A DNA stretch of 37,309 bases from Deltaproteobacteria bacterium. Lineage in GTDB: Bacteria > Desulfobacterota > Dissulfuribacteria > Dissulfuribacterales > UBA3076. This document shows, piece by piece, positions 27,320 to 36,248 of this stretch. The DNA lies in contig JAGYNZ010000027.1 of assembly GCA_018399745.1 (NCBI GenBank), positions 1 through 37,309 on the forward strand, read 5' to 3'. The notes under the pieces were generated by a model. The model was not told where the DNA came from, made no database searches, and worked only from the letters and a program-made list of their open reading frames with translations. Made by a program: the position numbers and the translations under genes. The stretch's first letter is position 1. Every line of letters begins with the position of its first letter.

Positions 27320-28179
27320 AGTCCCATGTTTCTGCATCGTACATTTGTTATAAGAAGCCTCATGCGCAGGTTATTATTTGGTGTTATTACTTTATTCCCG
27401 ACTGTATAAGTCTTGGTATTAAGAAAGCTGTTGTCCCCGTATTCAGTCCTTGCGAGCAGCCAGATGCGCACGGCTCGAATATCCTGGATAGAAACAGGCG
27501 TTATCGCGGTCCCGTTTATAAGGCCGTTTCCGCCGAGCCCTGGACCGTCATTCTCATCAATCTCGCCATCACCGTTGGTATCCAGATTTCTATCCAGGAA
27601 ATTATCGCCATCTGAATCAACCGCCCAGATGACTTGATCGTCTCCACCAACATCATAGGTATCCAAAATACCGTCTCCATCCGTATCGAAGGCGTATGCA
27701 AAACCAAGGGCCTCTATATTTTCTGCTACTAATTGCCTGCCTCCACCACTGTTTCTGCCCAAGTCAGTTATTCCGTCGGGGGAACCAACAGGAGAGTCAT
27801 ATACACAGTAGTAAATGGTCTCGCCGCTACTCACTGTACCGTTGTCATCGAGATCGGCCGTGAATTCAAAGGAACCATTACCGGTAATAGTGACATTAAT
27901 ATTATCGTCTTTGTCCCTTGGGCTGATATCAGTTATTCCAAATCCTGGGGCACCGCGTGAATACCCTGCCATTCTGATATCCCTGGCCATGATATCCAGT
28001 GCCGCCCTGAGATTCTGTTGCATTTCAGAGACCTGCTCCTGGGCAAGATAGCTCTTTTGCTGAGACAGAAATGCCGTGAATATAGCGCCGGCAATGATAC
28101 CGGAGACGGCCATGGCAATAAGAAGTTCAATCAGGGTAAAACCACTTGTTTTGCTCATTTTATTATCATCTAACATCAT
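27316..28179 (-). CDS. pilW: PilW-like minor prepilin
   Basis: This 287-residue protein has the prepilin motif SGFTLIELLIAMAVSGIIAGAIFTAF. The globular domain carries three calcium-loop-like stretches: DTDGDGILD, DSDGDNFLD and DTNGDGEIDEND. These are acidic repeats more often seen in dockerin/EF-hand loops, suggesting metal-stabilised tip assembly. ATGs at 28179 and 28176 (MM) overlap the fimT stop, giving coupling. PilW belongs to the minor-pilin complex that carries PilY1. Confidence 0.88.
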   Translation of the reverse strand: MMLDDNKMSKTSGFTLIELLIAMAVSGIIAGAIFTAFLSQQKSYLAQEQVSEMQQNLRAALDIMARDIRMAGYSRGAPGFGITDISPRDKDDNINVTITGNGSFEFTADLDDNGTVSSGETIYYCVYDSPVGSPDGITDLGRNSGGGRQLVAENIEALGFAYAFDTDGDGILDTYDVGGDDQVIWAVDSDGDNFLDRNLDTNGDGEIDENDGPGLGGNGLINGTAITPVSIQDIRAVRIWLLARTEYGDNSFLNTKTYTVGNKVITPNNNLRMRLLITNVRCRNMGL

Positions 28180-28733
28180 TTCCAGTTACTCGCGCTAAAT
28201 GGAAGCTCGCCATTATATTTTCGTAATTTTATTGATCCGCTTGATCTTCCGGTTATTGCATAGCAAATATCATGATTTTTATTCTGGATATAAACGGTTC
28301 CCGTGTTAGACGTACCTCTGCTATTAAAAGTTATAGAACCGGCTTGCGTACAATTATCTCCATCCCAATTTAGTGCCGCATTACCGTTCCCGTAATCAAC
28401 GCCGCTCCCATAAGCAGAAAAGTCGATTCTATTCTCTCCGGCTGTGTAGGCATTATTATTATCAGTATCAAAATAATAAAATCCCGGATTTGTGCCGGCA
28501 TCAAACATCATAACAATATCTCCATTCTCTTTAACAGCCTGCATCCTGGCTTTCTGCATATTTGAGAACAGATCCCTCGCCGCAGACTTCAGTCTGTAAT
28601 TGGGCAACCAATTGATGATGCTGGGTACTGCGATGGCAGACAGAATGGCTATGATGACTATGACGATCATTAGCTCCGCCATGGTAAATCCAGCCTGTCT
28701 ACGGCAACGGATTTTGCGACAAAAGCCTTGCAT
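28176..28733 (-). CDS. fimT: FimT/GspH-type minor prepilin
   Basis: The 185-residue protein has the prepilin motif AGFTMAELMIVIVIIAILSAIAVPS. The region after it, NYRLKSAARDLFSNMQKARMQAVKENGDIVM, is the FimT/GspH family signature. A DTDNNN region and a Cys pair (GDNCTQAG and HDICYA) follow. It is the first gene of the minor-pilin operon. The leader MQGFCRKIRCRRQ is short and basic. Only a weak AGAAGA lies before the ATG. A sigma-54-like promoter lies about 145 bp upstream. Confidence 0.88.
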   Translation of the reverse strand: MQGFCRKIRCRRQAGFTMAELMIVIVIIAILSAIAVPSIINWLPNYRLKSAARDLFSNMQKARMQAVKENGDIVMMFDAGTNPGFYYFDTDNNNAYTAGENRIDFSAYGSGVDYGNGNAALNWDGDNCTQAGSITFNSRGTSNTGTVYIQNKNHDICYAITGRSSGSIKLRKYNGELPFSASNWK

Positions 28734-28759
28734 TGTCTTCTTTCTCCATATTATAGATC

Positions 28760-28859
28760 GGTTCCAGGGTCAGGGTTCCGGGTTCAAAGGTTATAGTCTA
28801 CTGAATTATTGCTAACAGCCAGTTAGAGATCTCCAACCGGGAACCGTGAACGTTGAACC
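28760..28859. repeat. intergenic GGTTCA inverted repeat (copy 2)
   Basis: GGTTCCAGGGTCAGGGTTCC and GGGTTCAAAGGTT (28760-28792) face AACCGGGAACCGTGAAC and GTTGAACC (28835-28859). Copy 1 is at 19379-19500. The repeat would lie in the 5' leader of the pilin mRNA and could fold there. Confidence 0.65.
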
Positions 28860-28876
28860 GCTTAACCCATATTATA

Positions 28877-28892
28877 TGCACTGACTATGCCA
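28877..28892 (-). promoter_or_regulatory. sigma-54-type promoter of the minor-pilin operon
   Basis: On the minus strand TGGCATAGTCAGTGCA has GG and GC separated by exactly 10 bases, as in the consensus TGGCAC-N5-TTGCA. Transcription would start near 28866, 130 nt before fimT. Pilin genes are often sigma-54 dependent with PilR. One half-site base deviates on each side. Confidence 0.5.
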
Positions 28893-28966
28893 TAACAGGA
28901 TAAGGATCTATATAACTGTTATTACAGGATATTTATCAGAGCAGAAGGGATCGGGATGCGTATGTC

Positions 28967-28997
28967 ATTACCCAATTTGGGTAATCGTTTACCCAAT
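28967..28997. promoter_or_regulatory. palindrome, probable enhancer-type activator site
   Basis: ATTACCCAA-T-TTGGGTAAT (28967-28985) is perfectly symmetric, with a half-site TTTACCCAAT just after it (28988-28997). It lies about 100-130 bp upstream of the predicted sigma-54 start, the usual place for a bacterial enhancer-binding protein. Confidence 0.5.
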
Positions 28998-29081
28998 CAT
29001 GTATGATCTTTTTTATTTGAATTAATTGATGTAACGGGCCTTTTTTGACAGAACAAATAAGATGTACACGAATTTTTATCG

Positions 29082-30308
29082 TTATGAGGTGTTTGTGTTA
29101 ATCGCCTTGCCTGCTGATGGCCTGATTATCTCCACTCCTGCCTCTTTCAACAGGGCTATAGCCGTGCCTTCACGATCACTGGCTACTTCTATCTGATCAG
29201 GCTTGAGAGAGAGCAACCATTTTCCCACCAGATATCCACGCTTACGTTCCTCACGCCAATAAGGATTTTCTATAAATTCCCTTTTTTGGACCTTTCCCGT
29301 CTCTCGCTCCTTTATCTCGACCAGAAACCATGGGGCCTTGGCGATATTTTCAGCCATCTTTCCTTCGGGTCTGGTAACCGGCATGACAGAATTTAACATA
29401 GGGGAGTAGTCGAAATGAGGCCTGATTCTCGACATGACCACCCTTGGAAACTGATCCAGTATGTCCTCTTCCAGACGGTCTGAAATCCTGTCAGCAATCT
29501 CATGTGACTTGGTCCTCAGCACCACGTCAAGATCAACTATAAAGCGCCCTCCGGCAGTCCTGCTGAGACATCGCTTAACTTCCGAAATCAATGGATGAGA
29601 CTCCACCAGCTTTATAATGGCCCGCTCCGTGTCCCTGTCTATTGAGGCGTCCAAAAGGTCCTTTAATGCCGATATTAAAAGTTGCCCGCCGGACCTGAAG
29701 ACAAAAACAGATACAATAGCTGCTGCCCATCTATCCAGGGCATATCCGTAATGGGCACCTATCAGGCCTAGAAGGACTACTCCTGTAGAGAGACTATCTG
29801 CCAGATAATCCCTGGCGTCCGCAATCAGGGCAGGAGAGTTCAGCCTTCTTCCTGCACGGAGCTGAGAAAAACCAAACAGCCATGATACCAATAAAGAACC
29901 TGCCGCGGCCGGAAAGGCCAGAGAGACATCAGGGATTCTGTCGGGGCCGAAGATGGCGCTTCGCCCAATCTCATAGGCTGCCAATAGTACGGCCATAGAG
30001 ATAATCAGTGTGGCCACTGTCTCCGCCTTATAAAGGCCGTAAGGAAATGAGGGATGTCGTTTCCCCGCCACCCAAAGGCCCGCATAAGCCGCTCCGGAGG
30101 CCAGCACATCTGTAGCCGAGTGTATGGCGTCACTGATCAGGGCCGTGCTGTTTGCAAAGAAACCTGCGAGGCCCTTTACCACAGAGAGTAAAAAATTAAG
30201 TCCTACAGATAAGGCCGCCCTTCTTCGTGCGGACTTAAGCTTAAGCCCCTGGTCTTTGCCTGACTTTGTCTCTTCCAATTCACTCTCCGCCATGAATATC
30301 TTATTCAA
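29082..30308 (-). CDS. cation diffusion facilitator transporter with C-terminal NifX-like domain
   Basis: This 408-residue divalent-metal exporter has a CDF membrane domain (six helices, about residues 30-225). Metal-site motifs are in STALISDAIHSATDVLAS (helix 2) and DARDYLADSLSTG (helix 5). Residues 225-310 are the cytosolic CDF domain. The tail, from about 325 (KAPWFLVEIKERETGKVQ, and later WLLSLKPDQIEVASDREGTAIALLKEAGV), resembles a dinitrogenase iron-molybdenum-cofactor (NifX/NifB-type) fold. The TTG start at 30308 is preferred to the ATG at 30293, because GAGG lies 8 nt before it and nothing precedes the ATG. It starts 23 nt after comEC. The transported metal is unknown. Confidence 0.85.
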   Translation of the reverse strand: MNKIFMAESELEETKSGKDQGLKLKSARRRAALSVGLNFLLSVVKGLAGFFANSTALISDAIHSATDVLASGAAYAGLWVAGKRHPSFPYGLYKAETVATLIISMAVLLAAYEIGRSAIFGPDRIPDVSLAFPAAAGSLLVSWLFGFSQLRAGRRLNSPALIADARDYLADSLSTGVVLLGLIGAHYGYALDRWAAAIVSVFVFRSGGQLLISALKDLLDASIDRDTERAIIKLVESHPLISEVKRCLSRTAGGRFIVDLDVVLRTKSHEIADRISDRLEEDILDQFPRVVMSRIRPHFDYSPMLNSVMPVTRPEGKMAENIAKAPWFLVEIKERETGKVQKREFIENPYWREERKRGYLVGKWLLSLKPDQIEVASDREGTAIALLKEAGVEIIRPSAGKAINTNTS

Positions 30309-30331
30309 TTATATAACCTCATGACCAAAAT

Positions 30332-32797
30332 TTACAAATTATGAGCCATATAAGTATCAACTGAAATCTCTTCACCATTTGTTTCAACACAGACCGTTCC
30401 GTCCATATCGGTTCTCAGGAGGTTACTTCCGGCCTCCCTGTATCTTTCCAGGACCTGAGGGTTTGGAAGTCCCAAACTGTTTCTCCACCCCACAGGCACA
30501 ACCGCTATTTCAGGATGAACCCGTCTGACGAAATCAATACAACTTGATGTTTTGCTTCCGTGATGCGGCACCACTAATACATCCACTGGTCCAACAAGTC
30601 CTTGTTTCAGCAGACATTGCTCCCTGCTCCTGCCTATATCCCCTGTAAGCAGTATAGAGCGCTTTCCACAATACAGTTCCAGTACCAGCGACCTGCCATT
30701 ATGTCCCCGGGCACCCTCGCACCCTTTAGACGGCCAAACATGCACCTTTATATCTCCTATATGTTCCGACCCGCCTTCTCGCCATACTCTGTGACTTACC
30801 CCATACTGAGAACAGGCTTCCATGAGTCGTTTCCAGGAAAGATTTTTGGAAATATCTTCATTGGTCCAGAGTTCTCCCACGGAAAACTGCCTTATAAGGG
30901 CGGCAAGGCCGCCCATGTGATCCTGCTCCGGATGAGACAGTACAATAATGTCTATTTTTCTGTAACCAAGGTGTCTGATAAATGGAGCAACTATCCTTTC
31001 TCCTGTATCAAAATAAGGGCTTCTCAGACCTCCTCCATCCATTACTATAAGACTTCCTCCGGGCAGCTCCACAACCTGTGATGTCCCCTGACCGACATCC
31101 AGCACGTGGAGTCTCAAGCTGTCCCGACGAGTGATGCTCCACTCATTATATGCAAAAGCTGACAGAAGCAAAACAAATAACAGTAAGGCCGAGGCCCTAA
31201 AAATCTTACTATGCCTTATCAGGGCAAGAGATCCCAGAAAGAGGTAGAACAGAGATATCTGTAAAATACTTGGCCTTGGAATCCATACAGCAGACCAGCC
31301 CCATCCTGAAATACAATGTACAAGATCCACCGTACAATCCAGAAACCGGCCCACGCCTTGCCATATGCCTGATGTCAATTCCGGAAATAGAGGCAGCAGG
31401 CCCGATCCAAACAACAGACCAGGAAGAATGACAAAACTTGTTATCGGCACTACCAAAAGGTTGGCCAGTAATCCCACAAGGCATACGCGCTGAAAGTGCC
31501 ATGCCACAAAGGGTGTCGTTGCAAGTGTTGCAATCAGACTTACCAGAATAAAGCCTCTTATATAGTTCCAAAAAGTCTTCTGACCATCCTGTTTTTCTTC
31601 CTTTGGTACTGATCTCAGGTATGAAGAAAACATGACCAAGAAAAAGACTGCCGCAAAAGACAACTGGAAAGATATGTCAAAAAGGTACATGGGATTAAAG
31701 ATGAGCAAAGCCCATGCTGCCAACGCGAGAGAATTAAGAGGTGTCTGCGGCCTGTCAATGAGAAAGGCCGTACCGAACGCAATAATCATTATCATTGCCC
31801 GCACGGCGGAAGGCGAAAAGCCGGCCAGACCCGCATAGGTCAATGCCCCTATCAATGCCAGGGATGTAGCAAGTTTCTTTACAGGGAACCTGAGCGTAAT
31901 CCACTCCGATCTGAGGAGCAGGTTCCTTGTAAGGCCTCCAATCAACAAGGCGGCCAGGGCCATGTGTATGCCTGATACGGCCAGCAGGTGGCCAACCCCC
32001 GCTCTGGCAAACGCCTCTTTGAGATCATTTGATAACCATGCCCTCTCGCCCAGTAGCAGGGCCATTGCAATGCCCCTGGCAGGTCCTGCAAGACAGCCGT
32101 CTATGCTGAGCATGATTGCTCTTCGTCCGGATTCCAGCCCGTACCGGAACAGAGACATTTTACTCGAGCTTTTACTGTGCCCAACATGGGCTAGCCTGAG
32201 CGGATGACTTACAAAACCCTTTACCATAACCCCCCTTATGGCCCACCAGTTTTCCTGATCAAAGGCCCCGGGCGTCTTGAAATTTCTTACTGGGCGAAGG
32301 CTTGCAGCAAAACGTATCCAGTCTCCCGGAGAGACGTCCTGGATTCGTATGCCCAATACCGTAAGGCTCATGATGCCTGAGACAGAGAGATCGCCTGAAG
32401 CGGTATGACTTTTATGGACCGCGACTAAGAGCCTCACTCCATCATTTGCAGGAAGTGCGGCACGTATCACTTGGCCGGTAATTATGTGTTTTCCCGGTAT
32501 GTCCGCAAGATTAAGAAGGACTTGAGATCGGTCTTCCAGGGATCTAGACGACAAATTTACGTGACAAAAGGCTATGGCAAAAAGAACCAGGGCCGCCCCG
32601 GTCCAAAGGACAAGACCCCGGACCCATAAAATCCACCTGGATGAATTCGTTGAACACGCAACGAACAGGAGTAATCCAGACCCAAATATCCCAATGATAT
32701 ATAGAAACCAGCCTGAGAAACCTGGATATCCAATGTGGGCGGCAGCAATTCCCAGCCCGAATGGTAGAAGCAACAGGGCTAACGGACTGGAAAGCAC
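30332..32797 (-). CDS. comEC: ComEC/Rec2 family DNA-uptake channel
   Basis: The 821-residue inner-membrane protein has an N-terminal segment with two to three helices, a soluble DUF4131-like region (about 100-220, with PVRNFKTPGAFDQENWWAIRG), and the multi-helix competence domain (GVGHLLAVSGIHMALAALL). The C-terminal metallo-beta-lactamase-like domain has LHVLDVGQGTS, MDGGG, LSHPEQDHMGGL, LTGDIG and VPHHGSKTSS. The first metal-site residue after SHP is Glu instead of the commoner Asp. The protein should carry single-stranded DNA into the cell. GTG at 32797 directly follows the tmk stop. Type IV pilus genes upstream in the window are consistent with natural transformation, but this has not been shown. 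Confidence 0.93.
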   Translation of the reverse strand: MLSSPLALLLLPFGLGIAAAHIGYPGFSGWFLYIIGIFGSGLLLFVACSTNSSRWILWVRGLVLWTGAALVLFAIAFCHVNLSSRSLEDRSQVLLNLADIPGKHIITGQVIRAALPANDGVRLLVAVHKSHTASGDLSVSGIMSLTVLGIRIQDVSPGDWIRFAASLRPVRNFKTPGAFDQENWWAIRGVMVKGFVSHPLRLAHVGHSKSSSKMSLFRYGLESGRRAIMLSIDGCLAGPARGIAMALLLGERAWLSNDLKEAFARAGVGHLLAVSGIHMALAALLIGGLTRNLLLRSEWITLRFPVKKLATSLALIGALTYAGLAGFSPSAVRAMIMIIAFGTAFLIDRPQTPLNSLALAAWALLIFNPMYLFDISFQLSFAAVFFLVMFSSYLRSVPKEEKQDGQKTFWNYIRGFILVSLIATLATTPFVAWHFQRVCLVGLLANLLVVPITSFVILPGLLFGSGLLPLFPELTSGIWQGVGRFLDCTVDLVHCISGWGWSAVWIPRPSILQISLFYLFLGSLALIRHSKIFRASALLLFVLLLSAFAYNEWSITRRDSLRLHVLDVGQGTSQVVELPGGSLIVMDGGGLRSPYFDTGERIVAPFIRHLGYRKIDIIVLSHPEQDHMGGLAALIRQFSVGELWTNEDISKNLSWKRLMEACSQYGVSHRVWREGGSEHIGDIKVHVWPSKGCEGARGHNGRSLVLELYCGKRSILLTGDIGRSREQCLLKQGLVGPVDVLVVPHHGSKTSSCIDFVRRVHPEIAVVPVGWRNSLGLPNPQVLERYREAGSNLLRTDMDGTVCVETNGEEISVDTYMAHNL

Positions 32798-33421
32798 CTA
32801 TTCCCCAACCAACAGATCTGATACCCGCTGCCACGCCGAGTTCAGTAATTCCTGGGGTGGAAGTTCGGCATCAATACGTGCTATAGATTGGTCAGAGAGG
32901 TCCTTGAAAACTCGGGTTACTCTCTTAAGATATTCGAGCTGTTCGAAATTGTCAGGCAGTTGGCCACGGTTCTCTCTTATTCTCTGAATTGCTGCTTCCG
33001 GATCAAGTTCCAGCAGGAGTACAAGATCAGGGATCGGCGCGAACATCTCATTTGTCTTTCTGATTTCTTCCGGATTAAGACCTCTGGCTCCCTGATACGC
33101 CATTGTAGAAAAGTAGTAGCGGTCGCAAATCACGATTTTCCCCTGTTCCAGAGATGGACTGACAACCTTTTTCACATGATCTTTTCTGTCTTTAAGAAAG
33201 AGATCCAACTCTTCTTCCGGCGTAAGCCTCCCGGGTGCGGAAAAACTCCGGCGCAACATCTTTCCCCAAGGGCCGTCTGTAGGCTCATATGTGAAGACGG
33301 CAGGAAATCCTCTGCTCTCAAGACGCCGCGATATATTTCGGGCCAGCGTGGTCTTGCCGGTTCCATCAATACCCTCCACTACTATAAAAAATCCGCGCGG
33401 GGTGTGCCTGTGAGAATTCAT
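32798..33421 (-). CDS. tmk: thymidylate kinase
   Basis: Tmk phosphorylates dTMP to dTDP. The 207 residues contain the P-loop GIDGTGKTT (residues 18-26), the DR motif in CDRYYFSTMAYQGARGL, the TYEPTDG loop, and LELDPEAAIQRIRENRG. The length is normal. The ATG at 33421 overlaps the stop of the Smr gene in an ATGA arrangement. Confidence 0.96.
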   Translation of the reverse strand: MNSHRHTPRGFFIVVEGIDGTGKTTLARNISRRLESRGFPAVFTYEPTDGPWGKMLRRSFSAPGRLTPEEELDLFLKDRKDHVKKVVSPSLEQGKIVICDRYYFSTMAYQGARGLNPEEIRKTNEMFAPIPDLVLLLELDPEAAIQRIRENRGQLPDNFEQLEYLKRVTRVFKDLSDQSIARIDAELPPQELLNSAWQRVSDLLVGE

Positions 33422-34236
33422 CAGGGCTTTCCGCCTGTCTTTTTACGCCTGCGTTTTGCCGGATGCCTCCTCAGTAGTACATATGTGACGCCCGCGCCTC
33501 CATCCCAGATGGGCGCACTACAAAAGGACAAAATAAAGCGCCTGTAAGGACCGTTGGTTAGCCATTTTAACACGACTCCCTTAAGAACAGGCTCTCTCGG
33601 GGACGATAACCCCCTTCCGTGGACAAAAGCTACACATCTCTTGTTCTCTAATAGTGCTTGAGCAAGAAAATCCTCGCATGATTCAAGGGCCTCAACCGCG
33701 CCCATGCCATGTAATTCACAATAGGCCTGGACTGCAAAGGCACCTTTATGCAGTCTACTCGTAAGCCCTTTATTATTACCGTTCCTGGTCCACTCCACAT
33801 ATTCAGGGGTATGATGAACAGGAAAAGGCCTTTCCCCCTCCACAAGGGCCCTGAGCTCTTTGAATATTAAGGCCTGTTCATCTTCATTCACAAAGGCGGA
33901 TTTGTTTGCACATGAACTTGAGGGCTCTTTCGTCTTGGACGAGTCCAGCGGTTTTACGTCTCTCGTGGCCTGCAGGAAAAGTTCTCTTTCCTGATATTCA
34001 TGAATCGGCTCCAGCAGGGATGGTTCTTTCTTCAAGCGGCTCGCAAGTCTTTTATCCGCTGAAGGGTTTTCCTTTTTTGTAAGGGCCTCCATTTTCGCCT
34101 TCGAGATCAATTGTCCCAGATCTGAAAAAGGCCGAACGGCCAAGGGCCCGGTATCACTGTCTGGTTGTCTATGCCCTCCGTCGTCTTGCATCTTAAACAC
34201 CTCAAGGTCTTCAGGCAGCCACTTTATATTGGACAT
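33421..34236 (-). CDS. Smr-domain protein
   Basis: The 271 residues have a charged N-terminal half without a known fold. A C-terminal Smr (small MutS-related) domain of about 85 residues follows, with AVQAYCELHGMGAVEALESC, then FVHGRGLSSPREPVLKGVVLKWL and a beta-strand end GVTYVLLRR. The HGRG loop is the characteristic nucleic-acid-binding or nicking motif. The arrangement is that of stand-alone bacterial Smr proteins. The gene is translationally coupled to tmk. The substrate is unknown. Confidence 0.85.
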   Translation of the reverse strand: MSNIKWLPEDLEVFKMQDDGGHRQPDSDTGPLAVRPFSDLGQLISKAKMEALTKKENPSADKRLASRLKKEPSLLEPIHEYQERELFLQATRDVKPLDSSKTKEPSSSCANKSAFVNEDEQALIFKELRALVEGERPFPVHHTPEYVEWTRNGNNKGLTSRLHKGAFAVQAYCELHGMGAVEALESCEDFLAQALLENKRCVAFVHGRGLSSPREPVLKGVVLKWLTNGPYRRFILSFCSAPIWDGGAGVTYVLLRRHPAKRRRKKTGGKP

Positions 34237-34341
34237 CCGCTTTTTGTTTGCCCCATGTCGATTTCAGGCAATTAATAAATAAGATCCCAAACTATACACT
34301 TTAACTTTAGTATGTTGCGACTAATTATTTAATGAAAACCC

Positions 34342-34869
34342 TTAACTATCCAGGAAGAGGCGCACATCGTCTTTACTGTCGCTCAAAAAGCTATTTTCTA
34401 TAAAGTCTGTCAGTTCTCCAACTTGGTTAATACTAAAAACCCTGTCAAATGACACTTCATAATCTGACACCACAGCACATACATCGGAAATCGAATCCCG
34501 AAGTGGTTCTTTAGATTCGGAGGCCCGGGTGACCTCGATCTTGGGTATCCCGTATGCGTGCTTGAATCCCTCGCCAATTACCAAATCAACATAGGGAAAG
34601 AGTCTAAAGGCCAGGTGCTTCAAATCCTCTCCGATATTCTTTTGAAACGTGATCATCGTATCAGGGCATATTAACGCTACAGATTCTATGCCGTCTTTTC
34701 TATACAAATAAGAATCTGAACCATGGATATCAATATTCAGCCCTCTATGTTCAGTTGATTTGATCACGGCTATTTTATAACCCCTGCCGCGCAGTTTTCG
34801 TACCACTTCTCTGACTACAGTAGTCTTGCCAGAATTGTGCCAGCCGATGAATGTCAATATTGGTATCAT
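34342..34869 (-). CDS. mobB: molybdopterin-guanine dinucleotide biosynthesis protein MobB
   Basis: This 175-residue GTP-binding protein assists MobA in adding GMP to molybdopterin. It starts MIPILTFIGWHNSGKTTVVREVVRKL with the P-loop GWHNSGKT, then HRGLNIDIHGSDSYLYRKDG and the characteristic VDLVIGEGFKHAYGIPKIEV. The gene lies 105 bp upstream of the Smr gene in the same direction. A molybdenum or tungsten enzyme elsewhere in the genome is implied. Confidence 0.94.
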   Translation of the reverse strand: MIPILTFIGWHNSGKTTVVREVVRKLRGRGYKIAVIKSTEHRGLNIDIHGSDSYLYRKDGIESVALICPDTMITFQKNIGEDLKHLAFRLFPYVDLVIGEGFKHAYGIPKIEVTRASESKEPLRDSISDVCAVVSDYEVSFDRVFSINQVGELTDFIENSFLSDSKDDVRLFLDS

Positions 34870-35258
34870 TTTGAGAATCTTCCTAATGATTATGGATAAT
34901 TTATAAAATCAAGTTTGTCATACTAATATTCTGCCACAATATAATAATGATGAGACTTGCATTATTAAATATTTGGCTTTATTTTGGCAGAATTCTAAAA
35001 TCAATAAACTAGTCCACCCCAAGGGGCGGGGAATACAACCCTGAAGTGATTTAATATTAAAACCGATATGGTAAATTGCAGATAGTGAACGTATCTTGGC
35101 CACTGGTAAAAGAGTCTTTTCTCTTCCAAGATTCAGTAAAGGAATAAATCGTTGAAATTCTCGCTCGGGTTTAGATCGGATTCGGTCGATTTGATTAAGC
35201 AAAAACAAGGATTTATATCTTTACCGGACCTGGATATTCGTAGATAGAATGATAAAAT
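34870..35258. other. 389-bp intergenic region with nested inverted repeats
   Basis: Between the divergently transcribed mobB and the deacetylase gene. It contains a nested inverted repeat: ATTCTGCCA (34928-34936) with TGGCAGAAT (34985-34993), enclosing TAATAATG (34942-34949) with CATTATTA (34960-34967). A GC-rich CCCCAAGGGG lies at 35017-35026. A 96-codon minus-strand open frame (34918-35208) shows no domain and is not called. Confidence 0.55.
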
Positions 35259-36236
35259 ATGGGTAAGGTGTCACAGTTTCGTCCAATTGCCTTAGTGACA
35301 GATCCAAGATATCTTGAGCACGATACGGCAAACTCCCTTCATCCTGAGATCCCTGCCCGTTTGGAAGTTATACTTAAACGTCTTGAGACCAGTCCGCTGA
35401 CACCATATCTAAAAAAAATAAGCCCGGAAAAGGCGGAGATAAATAGAGTGCTGGCTGTCCATGACGAGGAATATCTATCCAGCTTTGAAGGGACCTGTGT
35501 TTCCGGCCGTGAGTTTTTTGGACATCCGGACAACCGTCTTGGATATAATTCCTATGAAACAGCACTTTTGGCTGCAGGCGGATGTCTTAATGGAGTAGAT
35601 ATCCTTGAAAATGATGAATTTGAGCTTGTGTTTTGCTGCATTCGCCCCCCGGGACATCATGCAGAAAAGGCGCAAGCGCTCGGCTTCTGTTTTATTAATA
35701 ACGTGGCTGTTGCCGCCAAGTACTGGAAGGATGTCCACGGTAAAAAGAGAATCCTTATTATTGACTGGGACGCCCACCATGGAAACGGTATACAGGAAAT
35801 CTTCGAACATGACCCTGAGGTATTTTATATCAGTATACACGAACACCCTACATTCAGTTTTCCCGGGACCGGTTATTCAAACGAAACAGGAACAGGAGCA
35901 GGTGAGGGTGCGACTTTGAACATCCCTTTACCCCCGGGTTCAGGAGACGAGACAGTCCTTAATGCGCTTAAGGGAATTGTAAGAGAAGCCGTGGAAAAAT
36001 TCGAGCCGGAGGCCATTATTGTAGCTGCCGGTTTTGACGCCCATATAATGGACGACATGTCAGGCCTTGCATATACGACTAAACTCTATGGTTATCTTGG
36101 CACCTTTATGGCCTCTTGGGCAGAACGATATTGTAAAGGAAAGGTTTTGTCTATTTTAGAAGGCGGTTATCATCTCGAGGCATTGCCGGCCAGCGTGGAG
36201 GCCTATCTTGCCGGTCTTTCCGTTTTTATAGATTGA
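35259..36236 (+). CDS. histone-deacetylase superfamily protein, AcuC-like
   Basis: This zinc-dependent deacetylase has 325 residues. The family motifs are HPEIPARLEVILKRL, RPPGHHAEKAQALGFCFINN (the His-His charge relay), DWDAHHGNGIQEIF (Asp and His metal ligands), SIHEHPTFSFPGTG, and VAAGFDAHIMD (second Asp ligand). It is followed 12 nt later by a CBS-ACT gene. In Bacillus the like-named AcuC removes acetyl groups from acetyl-CoA synthetase, and AcuB is a CBS-ACT protein. Acetylpolyamine deacetylase is the alternative function. No good ribosome binding site is visible before the ATG. Confidence 0.9.
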   Translation: MGKVSQFRPIALVTDPRYLEHDTANSLHPEIPARLEVILKRLETSPLTPYLKKISPEKAEINRVLAVHDEEYLSSFEGTCVSGREFFGHPDNRLGYNSYETALLAAGGCLNGVDILENDEFELVFCCIRPPGHHAEKAQALGFCFINNVAVAAKYWKDVHGKKRILIIDWDAHHGNGIQEIFEHDPEVFYISIHEHPTFSFPGTGYSNETGTGAGEGATLNIPLPPGSGDETVLNALKGIVREAVEKFEPEAIIVAAGFDAHIMDDMSGLAYTTKLYGYLGTFMASWAERYCKGKVLSILEGGYHLEALPASVEAYLAGLSVFID

Positions 36237-36248
36237 AAGGAGCTTAGA

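Larger units (their letters stand above)
28734..29081. other. 348-bp regulatory region of the minor-pilin operon
   Basis: It holds, from the gene outwards, the GGTTCA inverted repeat (28760-28859), a sigma-54-like promoter (28877-28892), and a perfect palindrome with an adjacent half-site (28967-28997). No gene is recognised. Confidence 0.65.

Noticed and set aside
34918-35208. 96-codon minus-strand open frame
   Set aside because: No domain, passes through the nested inverted repeats and the GC-rich CCCCAAGGGG, and has no convincing start site.
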